A stretch of DNA of 64,000 nt from Bryobacterales bacterium (GCA_003136575.1 PLEX01000100.1:2001-66000), one strand, 5' to 3'; positions 19,755 to 29,641 are shown, counted from the first letter of the stretch. The notes: a model not told the origin generated them from the letters alone. A program made the numbers and translations.

Positions 19755-19975
19755 CGCATGGCTTGAATTTCGCTCCGGAACCTTGGTTGGGGCTGATCGA
19801 CTTGCCGGGTGAAATCCCCAAGGGGCGGAACCTGTGGGTTCCTGTGTCGAGTTGCGTCTCTTTTGGCGACACCACGAAGTGCCTGAGTCTGGGCGGTTGA
19901 TCCGAGCCAAGCGGGCAGCCGGGCACCCGGAGGATATGGAGGCTCTTGCCGAGCGGGGGCACTCCGGGAAAAAAT
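19755..19975 (+). ncRNA. Possible structured RNA resembling the 5' (domain I) part of a group II intron
   Basis: Noncoding gap with GCCGGGTGAAATCCCCAAGGGGCGGAACCTGTGGGTTCCTGTGTCGAG...GGGCAGCCGGGCACCCGGAGGATATGGAGG, rich in short complementary segments. No GTGYG 5' terminus seen. Confidence 0.35.
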
Positions 19976-20050
19976 TTTAAGCGGCTAATCCAGCAAGAAA
20001 CTGTCCGGCTGCTTGGCTAACCGTGGCCGCCGGTGGTAAGATCGTCGAAA

Positions 20051-20338
20051 ATGGGTCCGAGACCGACAATAACGCTGCACGTCGCGGGTCCGTTGCGGGC
20101 GTATTGCGCCGGCGCCGCGCAGCTTTCGCTTTCGGCGCAAACGATTCGCGAGGTGCTTGTCGAACTCGAAGGGAACCAACACGCTTTCTATCGCAATGTG
20201 TGCGACGAGACCGGCAAAGTGCGGCAACATTTGAACGTATTCGTTAACTCGGACAATGTGCGCGATCTTGACGGGGTAGATACAGCGCTTAGAGCGGGAG
20301 ACGTCGTCACGTTCCTGCCGGCGGTTTCAGGAGGCTGA
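20051..20338 (+). CDS. MoaD/ThiS family protein
   Basis: Ubiquitin-like sulfur-carrier fold pattern; RHLNVFVNSDNVRDLDGVDTALRAGDVVTFLPAVSGG with C-terminal GG. Confidence 0.85.
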   Translation: MGPRPTITLHVAGPLRAYCAGAAQLSLSAQTIREVLVELEGNQHAFYRNVCDETGKVRQHLNVFVNSDNVRDLDGVDTALRAGDVVTFLPAVSGG

Positions 20339-20344
20339 CAAAAG

Positions 20345-21457
20345 ATGGCTGACAGAATTATTCTCACGATTGGCACCAGGAAGGGGGTATTCGTCGCGGA
20401 GGCGGCCAAGACGCGGCGCAGTTTCACGCTGCGCGGACCCATGGGTCCCGGCGTCCCTGTGTACTCGACTCTTATCGACACGCGCGGGACGCCGCGCCTC
20501 TACGCATCGAGTTGCAATCCGTTCTTCGGCATGAAAGTGCTGCGCTCGACCGATATGGGGAAGAGTTTCAAGGAGACGAAGTCGGCGCCCGCGTTCCCAA
20601 AGGAGGATGGCCGGGCGCTCGCCAACATCTGGTCTCTCGAAGCGGGCGCCGGTAAGAAGGATCTGTGGTGCGGAGTGGAGCCGGCGTCTCTGTTCAGAAG
20701 CCGCGACGGCGGCGATTCGTGGGAAATGGTCCCCGGCATCAGCAATCACGATCACGCGCGTAAATGGAGCCCCGGCGCCGGCGGCATGTGCATGCACACC
20801 ATCGTTCGCGATGGCAATCGGATGCACGTTGGCATCTCGACCGGTGGACACTATCTGAGCGAGGATGGTGGCGAGACATTCCATGCGTCGAATCGGGGTG
20901 TCGGCGCAGGGTTCGCACCCGATCCTTATCCCGAGTTCGGGCAGTGTGTGCACAAGATCGTGAGGCACGACGCCGCGCCCGGACGGATGTATATGCAGAA
21001 CCACGGCGGTTGGGCGGATTGGACAGGACCGGGCGGGCCGCGTCCGGACATCGGGGTTCTGCGCAGCGACGATTACGGGCACACGTGGCGGTCAATCGCC
21101 AAAGGCCTGCCGTCGGACTTTGGATTTCCCATTGTGGTCCACCCCCACAATCCCGACGTTGTTTATGTGGTGCCGCTGGAAACGGCGACGCGTTCCTGCC
21201 CCGGTGGCGCGCCCGCGGTGTGGCGCAGTGAAAATGGCGGGGAGTCGTGGAACCGGCTCGCGAAGGGGCTTCCGAGGAAACAGAGCTACTTCACGGTTCT
21301 GCGGGACGCCATGGATATCGACCGGCTCAAGACACCGGCGCTGTACTTCGGAACGACGACGGGCCAACTGTGGATCGGCAGGGAGGGCGGCGACAAGTGG
21401 GACTGCCTGTTTGGCTCATTACCGCCGATTCACAACGTTAAAGTTGCGGTCGTGTGA
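20345..21457 (+). CDS. BNR/sialidase-like beta-propeller protein
   Basis: Repeated blades ST/DMGKSF, SRDGGDSWE, SEDGGETFH, SDDYGHTW, SENGGESWN. Confidence 0.85.
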   Translation: MADRIILTIGTRKGVFVAEAAKTRRSFTLRGPMGPGVPVYSTLIDTRGTPRLYASSCNPFFGMKVLRSTDMGKSFKETKSAPAFPKEDGRALANIWSLEAGAGKKDLWCGVEPASLFRSRDGGDSWEMVPGISNHDHARKWSPGAGGMCMHTIVRDGNRMHVGISTGGHYLSEDGGETFHASNRGVGAGFAPDPYPEFGQCVHKIVRHDAAPGRMYMQNHGGWADWTGPGGPRPDIGVLRSDDYGHTWRSIAKGLPSDFGFPIVVHPHNPDVVYVVPLETATRSCPGGAPAVWRSENGGESWNRLAKGLPRKQSYFTVLRDAMDIDRLKTPALYFGTTTGQLWIGREGGDKWDCLFGSLPPIHNVKVAVV

Positions 21458-21500
21458 GGGGGGCGCGCGGGCGAACTCGACCCGAGTGATGGCGAGCCGA

Positions 21501-21692
21501 CTAGTTCTTCCGGACTTTCTTAGCCCTCGACCCAGCCGCTTTGCGTACCTTGCCGTTCTTCCGCTTTTGCTGTCCGCGCTTCTTCACAGCGCTCTTCTGG
21601 GCGGCCTTCGCGCCGCCCGCGGACCCGGCCGCCTCGGCGACGCTGCCCATCAGGAAACCGCAAATCAGTAATGTGCTAAAGAATCGTTTCAT
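21501..21692 (-). CDS. Small secreted Lys/Arg/Ala-rich protein
   Basis: MKRFFSTLLICGFLMGSVAEAAGSAGGAKAAQKSAVKKRGQQKRKNGKVRKAAGSRAKKVRKN: signal peptide then highly basic tail. Confidence 0.5.
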   Translation of the reverse strand: MKRFFSTLLICGFLMGSVAEAAGSAGGAKAAQKSAVKKRGQQKRKNGKVRKAAGSRAKKVRKN

Positions 21693-21725
21693 GATCGTAT
21701 CTGTTGTCATACTAGCGCATTTCGC

Positions 21726-23258
21726 TCATCTTGTGCCAAATTCGTGCATCGCCGTCAGGATTTCCTTGCCAAACGACTGCGCCTTGCGCTCGCCGATTCC
21801 GGTCACCTCCAGCAGCTCCTCGAACGTCGCGGGCTCCCGGCGGCAGAGGTCGGCGAGGCTCGCATCGGTCAGGATCATGAACGCCGGCACGCCGCGCTGT
21901 TTCGCGAACTCGCGCCGCCATTCACGCATGAACTGTTGTAATGCCGATTCAGGGATGCTTGAAGTGGCGCGGCGCGGCCTCGGAGATTCATCTCGCGGCC
22001 ATCGAGGCATCGGCGACGCGGCGCGGGGCGATGCCGGCGTGAGCATCCAGTCCGGCTCCGTCGCGCACACGTCGCAGGCGTTGCATTTCTCCCATTTCGG
22101 CGTCTCGCCGAAGTGAAGGCAGATCTGCCGGTGGCGGCACTCGTCCGACTCGGCGAACCGGCGGACTGAATGGTACGATTCCCACGCGCGCTGCCGTTCC
22201 TGCCCGTCCGCGATCTTCTGGTTGAAGTACGCGAGCAAACCGGCGTCGCGGGTTTGCCACAAAAGCACGCAATCGGCGGGAGCGCCGTCGCGCCCCGCGC
22301 GGCCCGCTTCCTGGTAATACTGCTCGATCGATTTCGGCAGCGCCAGATGAATCACCGCGCGCACGCCGGGCTTGTTGATGCCAAGCCCGAAAGCGATGGT
22401 GCCAACGAGCACGCGCACTTCGTCCGACATCCAACGCTCCTGGTTCTGCTGCCTGTCGGCCGTCTCCATCTTGCCGTGATACGGTACAGCCGCAACGCCT
22501 TTCCTGCCGAAGAACTCGACCGTCTCTTCCACGCGGGCGATAGTCGGCGCATAGACGATCATCGTCGCGCCCGCATAAGCTTCCATCGCGCACAGCAGCA
22601 GATGTTCCTGCGACTTGCTGTCGCACGCGCGCACCAGATAATTCAGATTCGGCCTGTGGAAGCTGGCGATGTATTTATGCGGATCGCGCAGGCTGAGTTG
22701 CCGCAGAATGTCGTGCCGCACGCGCTGAGTCGCGCTCGCCGTGAATGCCGCGATCGGCTGATCCGGAAACAACTCCCGCAGCCGCCGCAGCTGCCGGTAT
22801 TCGGGGCGGAACTCATGGCCCCATTCGGAAATGCAGTGCGCTTCGTCGATGGCGAAAAAGGCCAGCGGAACACGGCCGAGGTAGTCGATGAACTCCTCTT
22901 TGAGCAAACGTTCGGGCGAAACATAGAGCAGGCGATATTCGCCCTTCGCCGCCCGCCGCATCACGTTCTGCTGTTCGGCCCAGGGGATCTGGCTGTTGAG
23001 CGCGGCGGCCGGAATACCCATCTGCTCCAGTTGCGCCGCCTGATCCTGCATGAGCGCGATCAGCGGCGACACGACGACGGCCGTCCGCCCCGAAACAACC
23101 GCAGGCAACTGGTAACAGAGCGATTTGCCGCCGCCTGTCGGCATCACGACGCAGGTATCGTGGCCGGCGATCAGGCTCTCGACGATGCGGCCCTGCAACG
23201 GCCGAAACTGGTCGTAGCCCCAATACTTGCGCAGGACGGCGTGCAGATCAGCCGTCAC
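21726..23258 (-). CDS. recQ: ATP-dependent DNA helicase RecQ
   Basis: FRPLQGRIVESLIAGHDTCVVMPTGGGKSLCYQLPA; DEAHCISEWGHEFRPEY; zinc Cys cluster; HRDC-like C-terminus. Confidence 0.94.
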   Translation of the reverse strand: MTADLHAVLRKYWGYDQFRPLQGRIVESLIAGHDTCVVMPTGGGKSLCYQLPAVVSGRTAVVVSPLIALMQDQAAQLEQMGIPAAALNSQIPWAEQQNVMRRAAKGEYRLLYVSPERLLKEEFIDYLGRVPLAFFAIDEAHCISEWGHEFRPEYRQLRRLRELFPDQPIAAFTASATQRVRHDILRQLSLRDPHKYIASFHRPNLNYLVRACDSKSQEHLLLCAMEAYAGATMIVYAPTIARVEETVEFFGRKGVAAVPYHGKMETADRQQNQERWMSDEVRVLVGTIAFGLGINKPGVRAVIHLALPKSIEQYYQEAGRAGRDGAPADCVLLWQTRDAGLLAYFNQKIADGQERQRAWESYHSVRRFAESDECRHRQICLHFGETPKWEKCNACDVCATEPDWMLTPASPRAASPMPRWPRDESPRPRRATSSIPESALQQFMREWRREFAKQRGVPAFMILTDASLADLCRREPATFEELLEVTGIGERKAQSFGKEILTAMHEFGTR

Positions 23259-23877
23259 GTCTAGCCGCCAGCCAGAGGCCCAACCCGACGAATACTCCGC
23301 CCATCAGCCGGCGGATCGCCGACGCGGCCGTTCCATCGGACCCGACGCGGCTCCGAATCGCGACGCCGACCGTACTGGCCGTCATCGCTACCCCCATATT
23401 GAACAGCGTGCCGGAGCCGTCGAGAATCAGGCCGAGTTTCACGGTCTGTGCAAATGCGCTTCCCCGCGGCGAAACGAACTGCGGGAGGAACGCGAGGAAG
23501 AAGAGCGCGACTTTTGGATTCAGAATATTCGTGACGGCACCCTGGGCGAAGACGCGCCACATTCCGGCAGGCGCGACGACCGTTTTCGCGTCGCCCGCGC
23601 CGCGGGAAAGCAGCGTGCGCCCGCCGAGGTAAACCAGATACGCCGCGCCCGCATAACGAATCAGCCGATAGGCGATCGGCGTAGCCCGCAGTAAACCGGC
23701 AAATCCGAACGCCACTGCGAAGATATGGAAGAAACAACCGATTCCGATGCCCAGCGCCGAAGCCAGTCCCGCCGCCCGCCCCTGGCCGATCGAGCGCGCA
23801 ATGACGTACAGCATATCGGGACCGGGCGTGATGAACAGTAGAAGCATCGCCCCATAAAAGGCGGGAAGGCCGGTCAT
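23248..23877 (-). CDS. LysE family translocator
   Basis: LLLFITPGPDMLYVIARSIGQGRAAGLASALGIGIG; NPKVALFFLAFLPQF. Confidence 0.93.
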   Translation of the reverse strand: MTGLPAFYGAMLLLFITPGPDMLYVIARSIGQGRAAGLASALGIGIGCFFHIFAVAFGFAGLLRATPIAYRLIRYAGAAYLVYLGGRTLLSRGAGDAKTVVAPAGMWRVFAQGAVTNILNPKVALFFLAFLPQFVSPRGSAFAQTVKLGLILDGSGTLFNMGVAMTASTVGVAIRSRVGSDGTAASAIRRLMGGVFVGLGLWLAARRDG

Positions 23878-24980
23878 TTCTGGATGAGCGGCAACAAACG
23901 CCGTTTCGGTTTGGCCGGCTCGTCCTGCGCAGCGATCGCGGCGCGCAGGCGTTCGATTCCGTCAAGGAGAATCGGCGACATGACGCGGTAGCCTTTGGAA
24001 TTCGGATTCACGCCATCGTCCGAGAGATCGGCTTTCATCATTCCGTTTTCGTCCGCCATCGCCGCGTAGTAGTCGATGTAGATAAACTTCTCCCGCGCGC
24101 AGTAGTCGCGAAGCCAGGCGTTTACTTTCCGGATTGCGTCCGGCGTAAGCGCGGCGGCCGCTTCTCCACCAGATGGCAACAGCGACGCGAAGACGGGACG
24201 CACCGAGTGAGCCTTCGCGACATCGGCCATCATCGTCAGGTTGTCGGTAATTGCCGAGGTGGGAATTCCCGCGGCAACGTCGCCCGATCCCGCGAGTACG
24301 ATCGCGGCGACCGGATGCAGCGCCAGAACATCGGCGGGGAAGCGCGCCAGCACCTGGGTCGTAGTTTGACCGGCGATGCCGCGGTTGACGAAATCCTGCG
24401 AAGTGAAATACTCATTCATGCGCCAGGCTTCGGTGGCAGAATCGCCGATAAAGACGTAGCGGGGCAGTGATGTCGCGGTGGGCGCGGGCAACCTCGAATC
24501 CAGGAGCGCGTAATGCTTCAGGTCGTTTGGGTCGGCCTCACGCGTGCGCGCGTCAGCTTGTTCCTTCGCGAGCAGAGCGTTGAAGTGCCGGTCGAAGCGC
24601 TGCAGGTCGTCGCGCAGTTCCAGGAATTGCTGCGAGGCCGCCGCAGGAAAGAAATCGGGGCGAGGCAGCGCGTCCGCAAGCGCCAGGTAGGCTTTGATTT
24701 CGTTCGTTAACCGCAGCGTCAAAGGGGGATCGCGGAAGGCCTTTTCGAGAGCGTCCACGGTCTCCTGAGTGTTCTTGCGAAGCTGTTCGCTGGCGGCTGT
24801 CAGGCCCGGGACCGCCACAGCGGTGGATTCCATTAATTGAACGGCGCGGGTGGCGGTGGAGCGGGTCTCGATCCGGCCGAGCAGTGCGTCGGGCGCGTCC
24901 TGGGCCAAGGCGTAACACGCGGCGAGAAGCAGAAGGATCGCGGGGACCGGCGCAACCGTTGTGAACGTGGCGCGGCGCAT
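23874..24980 (-). CDS. SGNH/GDSL-type esterase family protein
   Basis: PRYVFIGDSATEAWR; NRGIAGQTTTQVLARF; DGVNPNSKGYRVMSP. Confidence 0.88.
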   Translation of the reverse strand: MRRATFTTVAPVPAILLLLAACYALAQDAPDALLGRIETRSTATRAVQLMESTAVAVPGLTAASEQLRKNTQETVDALEKAFRDPPLTLRLTNEIKAYLALADALPRPDFFPAAASQQFLELRDDLQRFDRHFNALLAKEQADARTREADPNDLKHYALLDSRLPAPTATSLPRYVFIGDSATEAWRMNEYFTSQDFVNRGIAGQTTTQVLARFPADVLALHPVAAIVLAGSGDVAAGIPTSAITDNLTMMADVAKAHSVRPVFASLLPSGGEAAAALTPDAIRKVNAWLRDYCAREKFIYIDYYAAMADENGMMKADLSDDGVNPNSKGYRVMSPILLDGIERLRAAIAAQDEPAKPKRRLLPLIQK

Positions 24981-24986
24981 ATACTC

Positions 24987-25838
24987 CTATTTTCCACCGG
25001 AAACGGCGTCGGAGACGGGAGGCTTCTCCAAACGAAAAGTGATGGTGCCGATCGTGAACTGCAGGCGCACCTGTAGCTGGATCGGTATCCGCCGGTCGTC
25101 GTCGGTAAACCACACGTGCAGATGTCCGGAACGGCGGAAGAGCACGTTGTCGAAGAGATAGATCTCATACAGCACCGCGTTGAACGTGCCGAATTCCGTC
25201 TTCACCTGCTCGCGGCGCTGGGATTCCACCTTGGCCATCACGAACTTCTTGCCGTCGCTGACCGGAACCTGAGTAGTCTTGCCCGGATCGAGGCGGAGGA
25301 AGCGCAGAGCGATGAGCCCGCCGATCAGGTCGTGGACGCAGGATGGTATCGCCACTTCCTGGGTGACCGTGGAATTCTTCGTGAGGTCCTTCTCGACATA
25401 GCTGGCCTTGTGAGCCGCCGAATCGTAAGTGACGCGCGTTTCCTTATGCCTGCTCCCTTCCTGAGCCTGAAGCAGCGTGCTCTGCGCACAGAAGCCGGAA
25501 GTGACAACGGAAGAATACTCGTCGTTGACGAGGTAAAGGCGCGAAACAAGGCCGGCCGATTCCACATGGAGCCGCACATCGCCCGCGGTGGAACCGCCCG
25601 CGGAGGAATCGGCCGCGCCGGCGGGCGTGCCTGCGGCCGTCCATTCCAGATGCGCCTTGCCCGCGTTGATCAGACGCCATTCGATGGTGTAGTCGAACGT
25701 CTCATGCGGAGGTGGCCCGGGCGTGGGCGCGGCGTTAAAAGCCGCCTGCGGCGACGCTGCCGGCGTCAGGACGAATGCGATAGCCACCATGGACACTGCG
25801 CGACGTAAATAACCGCTCGGGGGCCATCTGGGCATCAA
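24987..25838 (-). CDS. DUF3108-domain protein
   Basis: FDYTIEWRLINAGKAHLEW...HLHVWFTDDDRRIPIQLQVRLQFTIGTITFRL. Confidence 0.8.
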   Translation of the reverse strand: MMPRWPPSGYLRRAVSMVAIAFVLTPAASPQAAFNAAPTPGPPPHETFDYTIEWRLINAGKAHLEWTAAGTPAGAADSSAGGSTAGDVRLHVESAGLVSRLYLVNDEYSSVVTSGFCAQSTLLQAQEGSRHKETRVTYDSAAHKASYVEKDLTKNSTVTQEVAIPSCVHDLIGGLIALRFLRLDPGKTTQVPVSDGKKFVMAKVESQRREQVKTEFGTFNAVLYEIYLFDNVLFRRSGHLHVWFTDDDRRIPIQLQVRLQFTIGTITFRLEKPPVSDAVSGGK

Positions 25839-25882
25839 TGTGTAAGTTTCTCACACGCGGGAGGGAGCGTTTGCGGCGTGCC

Positions 25883-26728
25883 TCAGGCCTGCATCACGAA
25901 AACGAACTCGTTACAGCCCAGATTGCCCGCCTGAGTCGTCATGCGAACCAGCTGGAATCCGCGGCTGCGGCAAAAATCGAAGATTTCTTCCGGCTTCGCC
26001 ACTTCAAACGGATAACCGCCCACCCAGTCGACCACGTCGTGCCACAACGACATCCCGCGGAGAGCCTTATATTCCCGGAATGAGCGCAGGGGCTTTCCCA
26101 CAAGCGCGTCCTTGAAGAGCCGCTTCCACCACAACTGAACGAAAGCGGGCCAGAGAACCAGAAATCGCAGTCCCGGCGGCAATCCGTTATAAGCCTTCTT
26201 CACCGCGAGCCACTGCCGGCTTTTCCTGCCCTGATCGTTATAGATCGCAATGAAGAATAAACCTCCGGGCTTTACGGTCAGAGCTGCATTGTGAATCGCC
26301 TGCCACATGGAACCCGTGTGGTGGAGAACGCCCCAGGAATAGACGACATCGAACTCGCCAAGACTCGCCATGTGACGGTCGTCCAATACCGACGCCTGCT
26401 CCACGGTCCACTCCGATGGATCCGAGTATCGGCGCCGAAGTTCCAGAGTGCACGCAACGGATTGCGGATCATAGTCGAGAGAATGCACCTTCGCGCCCAG
26501 ACGCCGGGCCGCAAGACTGAACAGGCCGCTCCCCGAACCGATATCGAGGAACGTTTTTCCGTCGAGAGAATCGCCCCCCAGCATCTCTCTCAGGGATTCT
26601 TCCGCGCGGTGGATTCCTTCGTTGGTGAGGTTTTCGAGAAAAAGACCCCAGTTTTTTCCGAATTCGAAGCGTTCGCCCGACTGGATTTCACTGGCGTGCT
26701 CGGCGGTCAGCCGCTCGTTCGGCGTCAT
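25883..26728 (-). CDS. Class I SAM-dependent methyltransferase
   Basis: TFLDIGSGSGLFSLAARRLGAKVHSLDYDPQSV; VVYSWGVLHHTGSMW. Confidence 0.9.
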   Translation of the reverse strand: MTPNERLTAEHASEIQSGERFEFGKNWGLFLENLTNEGIHRAEESLREMLGGDSLDGKTFLDIGSGSGLFSLAARRLGAKVHSLDYDPQSVACTLELRRRYSDPSEWTVEQASVLDDRHMASLGEFDVVYSWGVLHHTGSMWQAIHNAALTVKPGGLFFIAIYNDQGRKSRQWLAVKKAYNGLPPGLRFLVLWPAFVQLWWKRLFKDALVGKPLRSFREYKALRGMSLWHDVVDWVGGYPFEVAKPEEIFDFCRSRGFQLVRMTTQAGNLGCNEFVFVMQA

Positions 26729-26833
26729 AATTGGAATTATCGGCCTGTTGACCGCGGATCTTCAATTCTATAATCGCCCGATGCCCTTGCCGATCCACGC
26801 CCGGCGACGGTGGACGGCGTTCAGCTCAATCGG

Positions 26834-28015
26834 ATGAACCTAACTAAACCTATGAAGCGCATGATCGCGGCCATAACGACTTCGCGGGCCGATTACAACC
26901 ATCTTTACTGGCCGCTGCGCGCCATGACTGCGTGCGACGAGATCGATCTTCGAATCGTGGCCATGGGGCCGCATCTCTCGCCGGAGTTCGGCAATACCGC
27001 AAGCGAGATGGAGAAAGACGGGCTGCGAATCGACGCCCGCGTCGAATGCCTGCTGAGCTCCGATACCGATGTCGGCATGGCCAAGACGATCGGCGTCGCG
27101 ACGCTGGGCCTCGCCGATTGCCTTGGGCAAATGCGGCCGGACCTTATGCTGCTGATCGCGGACCGCTACGAGTTTCTCGCTCCCGCCGCGGTCGGCCTCG
27201 CACTACGGATTCCGATGGCGCATATCGAGGGTGGCGAAATCAGCGAGGGCGCGATCGACGATACCGTGCGCAACGCGCTGACCAAAATGTGTCACGTGCA
27301 CTTCACGTCCACCACCATGGCGCGGGACCGCGTCATCGCCATCGGCGAGGAAGCCTGGCGGGTGCATCACACGGGAGCGCCGTCGCTCGATCATCTCCGC
27401 AAGAGCCGGCTGCTGGATCGCGCGGAACTTGAGCGGCGAATGAACCTCGATTTCAGCCGGCCTTCCGCGCTGATTACCTGCCATCCCACCACTATGCTTC
27501 CCGACACCATCAGCGAGGCCGACTCGTTGTTCGCGGCGCTCGACCGGCTGCAGCTTCAGTGCCTGTTCTGTTATCCGAATGCGGACGCGGGAAGCCGGGC
27601 GCTGATCGCGAGGGCCGAGGCTTTCGTGAAAGCCCACGATGGCGCGCGTTTATTCGTCAATCTCCCGGCGGTCGAGTACTGGAGTCTGCTGCGGGAAACG
27701 ACGGTGCTGATCGGCAATTCTTCGAGCGGCATTATGGAAGCCGCATCGTTCGGCATTCCGGCGGTGAACATCGGCATCCGCCAGCGGGGGCGCGAGTATG
27801 GGCGCAACGTGCTGCACGCGAAGTCCGATGCGGATGCAATCGAAAAAGCGGTCCTCCGCGCGCTCGACCCGGCGTTTCGCGATTCGCTCCAGGGAATGCA
27901 GAATCCGTACGGCGACGGCTGCGCGTCCGAGAAGATCGTCGAAGTGCTGCGTTCCGTCGAACTGGGACAGAAGCTGCTGATCAAGAAAGCCCCGCCGCTC
28001 AGTCGCGTTTCATAA
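26834..28015 (+). CDS. UDP-N-acetylglucosamine 2-epimerase (hydrolysing), NeuC-like
   Basis: AAITTSRADYNHLYWPLRAM; ADRYEFLAPAAVGLALRIPMAHIEGGEISEGAIDDTVRNALTKMCHVHFTST; LIGNSSSGIMEAASFGIPAVNIG. Confidence 0.9.
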   Translation: MNLTKPMKRMIAAITTSRADYNHLYWPLRAMTACDEIDLRIVAMGPHLSPEFGNTASEMEKDGLRIDARVECLLSSDTDVGMAKTIGVATLGLADCLGQMRPDLMLLIADRYEFLAPAAVGLALRIPMAHIEGGEISEGAIDDTVRNALTKMCHVHFTSTTMARDRVIAIGEEAWRVHHTGAPSLDHLRKSRLLDRAELERRMNLDFSRPSALITCHPTTMLPDTISEADSLFAALDRLQLQCLFCYPNADAGSRALIARAEAFVKAHDGARLFVNLPAVEYWSLLRETTVLIGNSSSGIMEAASFGIPAVNIGIRQRGREYGRNVLHAKSDADAIEKAVLRALDPAFRDSLQGMQNPYGDGCASEKIVEVLRSVELGQKLLIKKAPPLSRVS

Positions 28016-28733
28016 CGTAGAGCGGATTTCCCTGAATAGCGAAGTCCCGTTCGGCGCCCGTTTCATAGTCGACGACGAAACGGCGTTCCACCGATAATCC
28101 CGCTGACGCCGCAAGATCCTCAAACTCAATCGCCGTGAAAACGTGGCCGCGCACACCGTATTCGCGGCCCCCCAGCCGCCACTTCGCCAGCACGTCCCCG
28201 TTTTTTTCGGAGGGACGGAGGACGTCGTGAATAAATCGCCCGGCGGTGCGGAAAACACCGTATCGGGCCGCGTTGTAGCGGTGATTTACATCGATAAACA
28301 ACCGGCCACGCGGGCTGAGTAATCGGCGGAATTGAGCCATGGCCGCGGCGCGCGCCGCAGCCGGAAAGACGTGTCCAAGCACATTCCAGAGACAAAGAAT
28401 AACGTCGAATTGGCCTTCCAGCCGATGAAGAGACTCCACGCGCAGATCCACGTAGCCATGGGACGGCGAACCCATTCGGCGCATACCGGCGCTCGGTTCC
28501 ACCAGCACCGTGTCCGAACAGCCGCCGGCTTGGGCTATCAGGTTCGACCGGCGGGCATCGCCCGCGCCCACATCCAACAGCGTTTTCGCGCCACGGGGAA
28601 GGTTCGAAATCACCAGACGGTCGATCGCATCGAGATAAGCGCGGCGCTCCGCGGTCAGCAAAGCAAATGACTCGGCGACCGCGTCGTACGCCTTTACCGG
28701 ATCGTCCTGCCAGAAGGATTCGTCCGGATTCAC
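27999..28733 (-). CDS. Class I SAM-dependent methyltransferase
   Basis: KTLLDVGAGDARRSNLIAQAGG; VILCLWNVLGHVFP. Confidence 0.87.
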   Translation of the reverse strand: MNPDESFWQDDPVKAYDAVAESFALLTAERRAYLDAIDRLVISNLPRGAKTLLDVGAGDARRSNLIAQAGGCSDTVLVEPSAGMRRMGSPSHGYVDLRVESLHRLEGQFDVILCLWNVLGHVFPAAARAAAMAQFRRLLSPRGRLFIDVNHRYNAARYGVFRTAGRFIHDVLRPSEKNGDVLAKWRLGGREYGVRGHVFTAIEFEDLAASAGLSVERRFVVDYETGAERDFAIQGNPLYVMKRD

Positions 28734-29641
28734 GCGGTTTTCGCTCCGCGTTTCTTAGCCGTACGGCGAGGCGCAACGTCAGGTACACCCACCGGAAGCG
28801 CCAGCCGCTTCAACGCGTCGATATCGCGCCGCGCATCTTCGTCGGACTCGACCGGCGTCTCCAGAATAAACGGCTTCGCGCGCAGCCCGGGGTGAGTCAG
28901 AATGCGGCCGAAACCAGCTTCGCCGATATGGCCTCGGCCGATGTTGTCGTGCCTGTCGAGGTGCGACCCCAGCGCGCCCTTGGAGTCGTTAGCGTGGATG
29001 ACTTTAACCAGATCGAGCCCCAGGATCCGGTCCGCTGCGGCGACCGTCTCCTCTAGGCCGCCTGCGTCCGCAATGTTGAATCCGGCGGCGAACAAATGGC
29101 ACGTGTCGAGGCAGTAGGCAAGGGGCAAAGCCGTTTCCCGTGCGGCAAGGTCCCGAATCATCCGCAGCTCTTCAAAGCGCCTGCCGAGTTGGTGTCCGCT
29201 GCCTACAGTGTTTTCGAGCAGGACGGTCAGCCCGGGTGCGCTGAATCCCTCCGCCGCTTCCGCCAGCCCGAGGGCGAACGCCGCGAGGCCCTGTTCGAGC
29301 GATTGTCCCTTATAGTTGCCGGGATGCAGCACGAGGTAGTCGGCGGCGATAGCTTTGGCCCTGTCCAGTTCGCCCCGAAACGACGCGACCGATTTCATCC
29401 GGACATCGGGATCGAGCGACGCCAGGTTCACCAGGTAGTTGGTGTGGATGACTAACGGCGTCAGATCGAGCCGTTCGCGCGCCGCCCGGAGCCGTTGAAT
29501 ATCGACGGGATCGGGCTTCGACGCCCGCCACATGCGGGGGCTGGCCGAGAAGATCTGGAAAGTGTTCGCGCCGAGGCGGTGGGCTTCGAGGCCGGCCTCT
29601 TCGAGGGATTTGGCGCGTGATGTATGGATGCCGATTCTCAG
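28730..29641 (-). CDS. nfo: Endonuclease IV-like (AP endonuclease family 2)
   Basis: LRIGIHTSRAKSLEEAGLEAHRLGANTFQIFSASPRMWRA...VIHTNYLVNLAS...CLDTCHLFAAGFNI...VIHANDSKGALGSHLDRHDNIGRGHIG. Start placed at CTG 29641 by homology to the MRIGIHTS N-terminus. Confidence 0.9.
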   Translation of the reverse strand: MRIGIHTSRAKSLEEAGLEAHRLGANTFQIFSASPRMWRASKPDPVDIQRLRAARERLDLTPLVIHTNYLVNLASLDPDVRMKSVASFRGELDRAKAIAADYLVLHPGNYKGQSLEQGLAAFALGLAEAAEGFSAPGLTVLLENTVGSGHQLGRRFEELRMIRDLAARETALPLAYCLDTCHLFAAGFNIADAGGLEETVAAADRILGLDLVKVIHANDSKGALGSHLDRHDNIGRGHIGEAGFGRILTHPGLRAKPFILETPVESDEDARRDIDALKRLALPVGVPDVAPRRTAKKRGAKTA

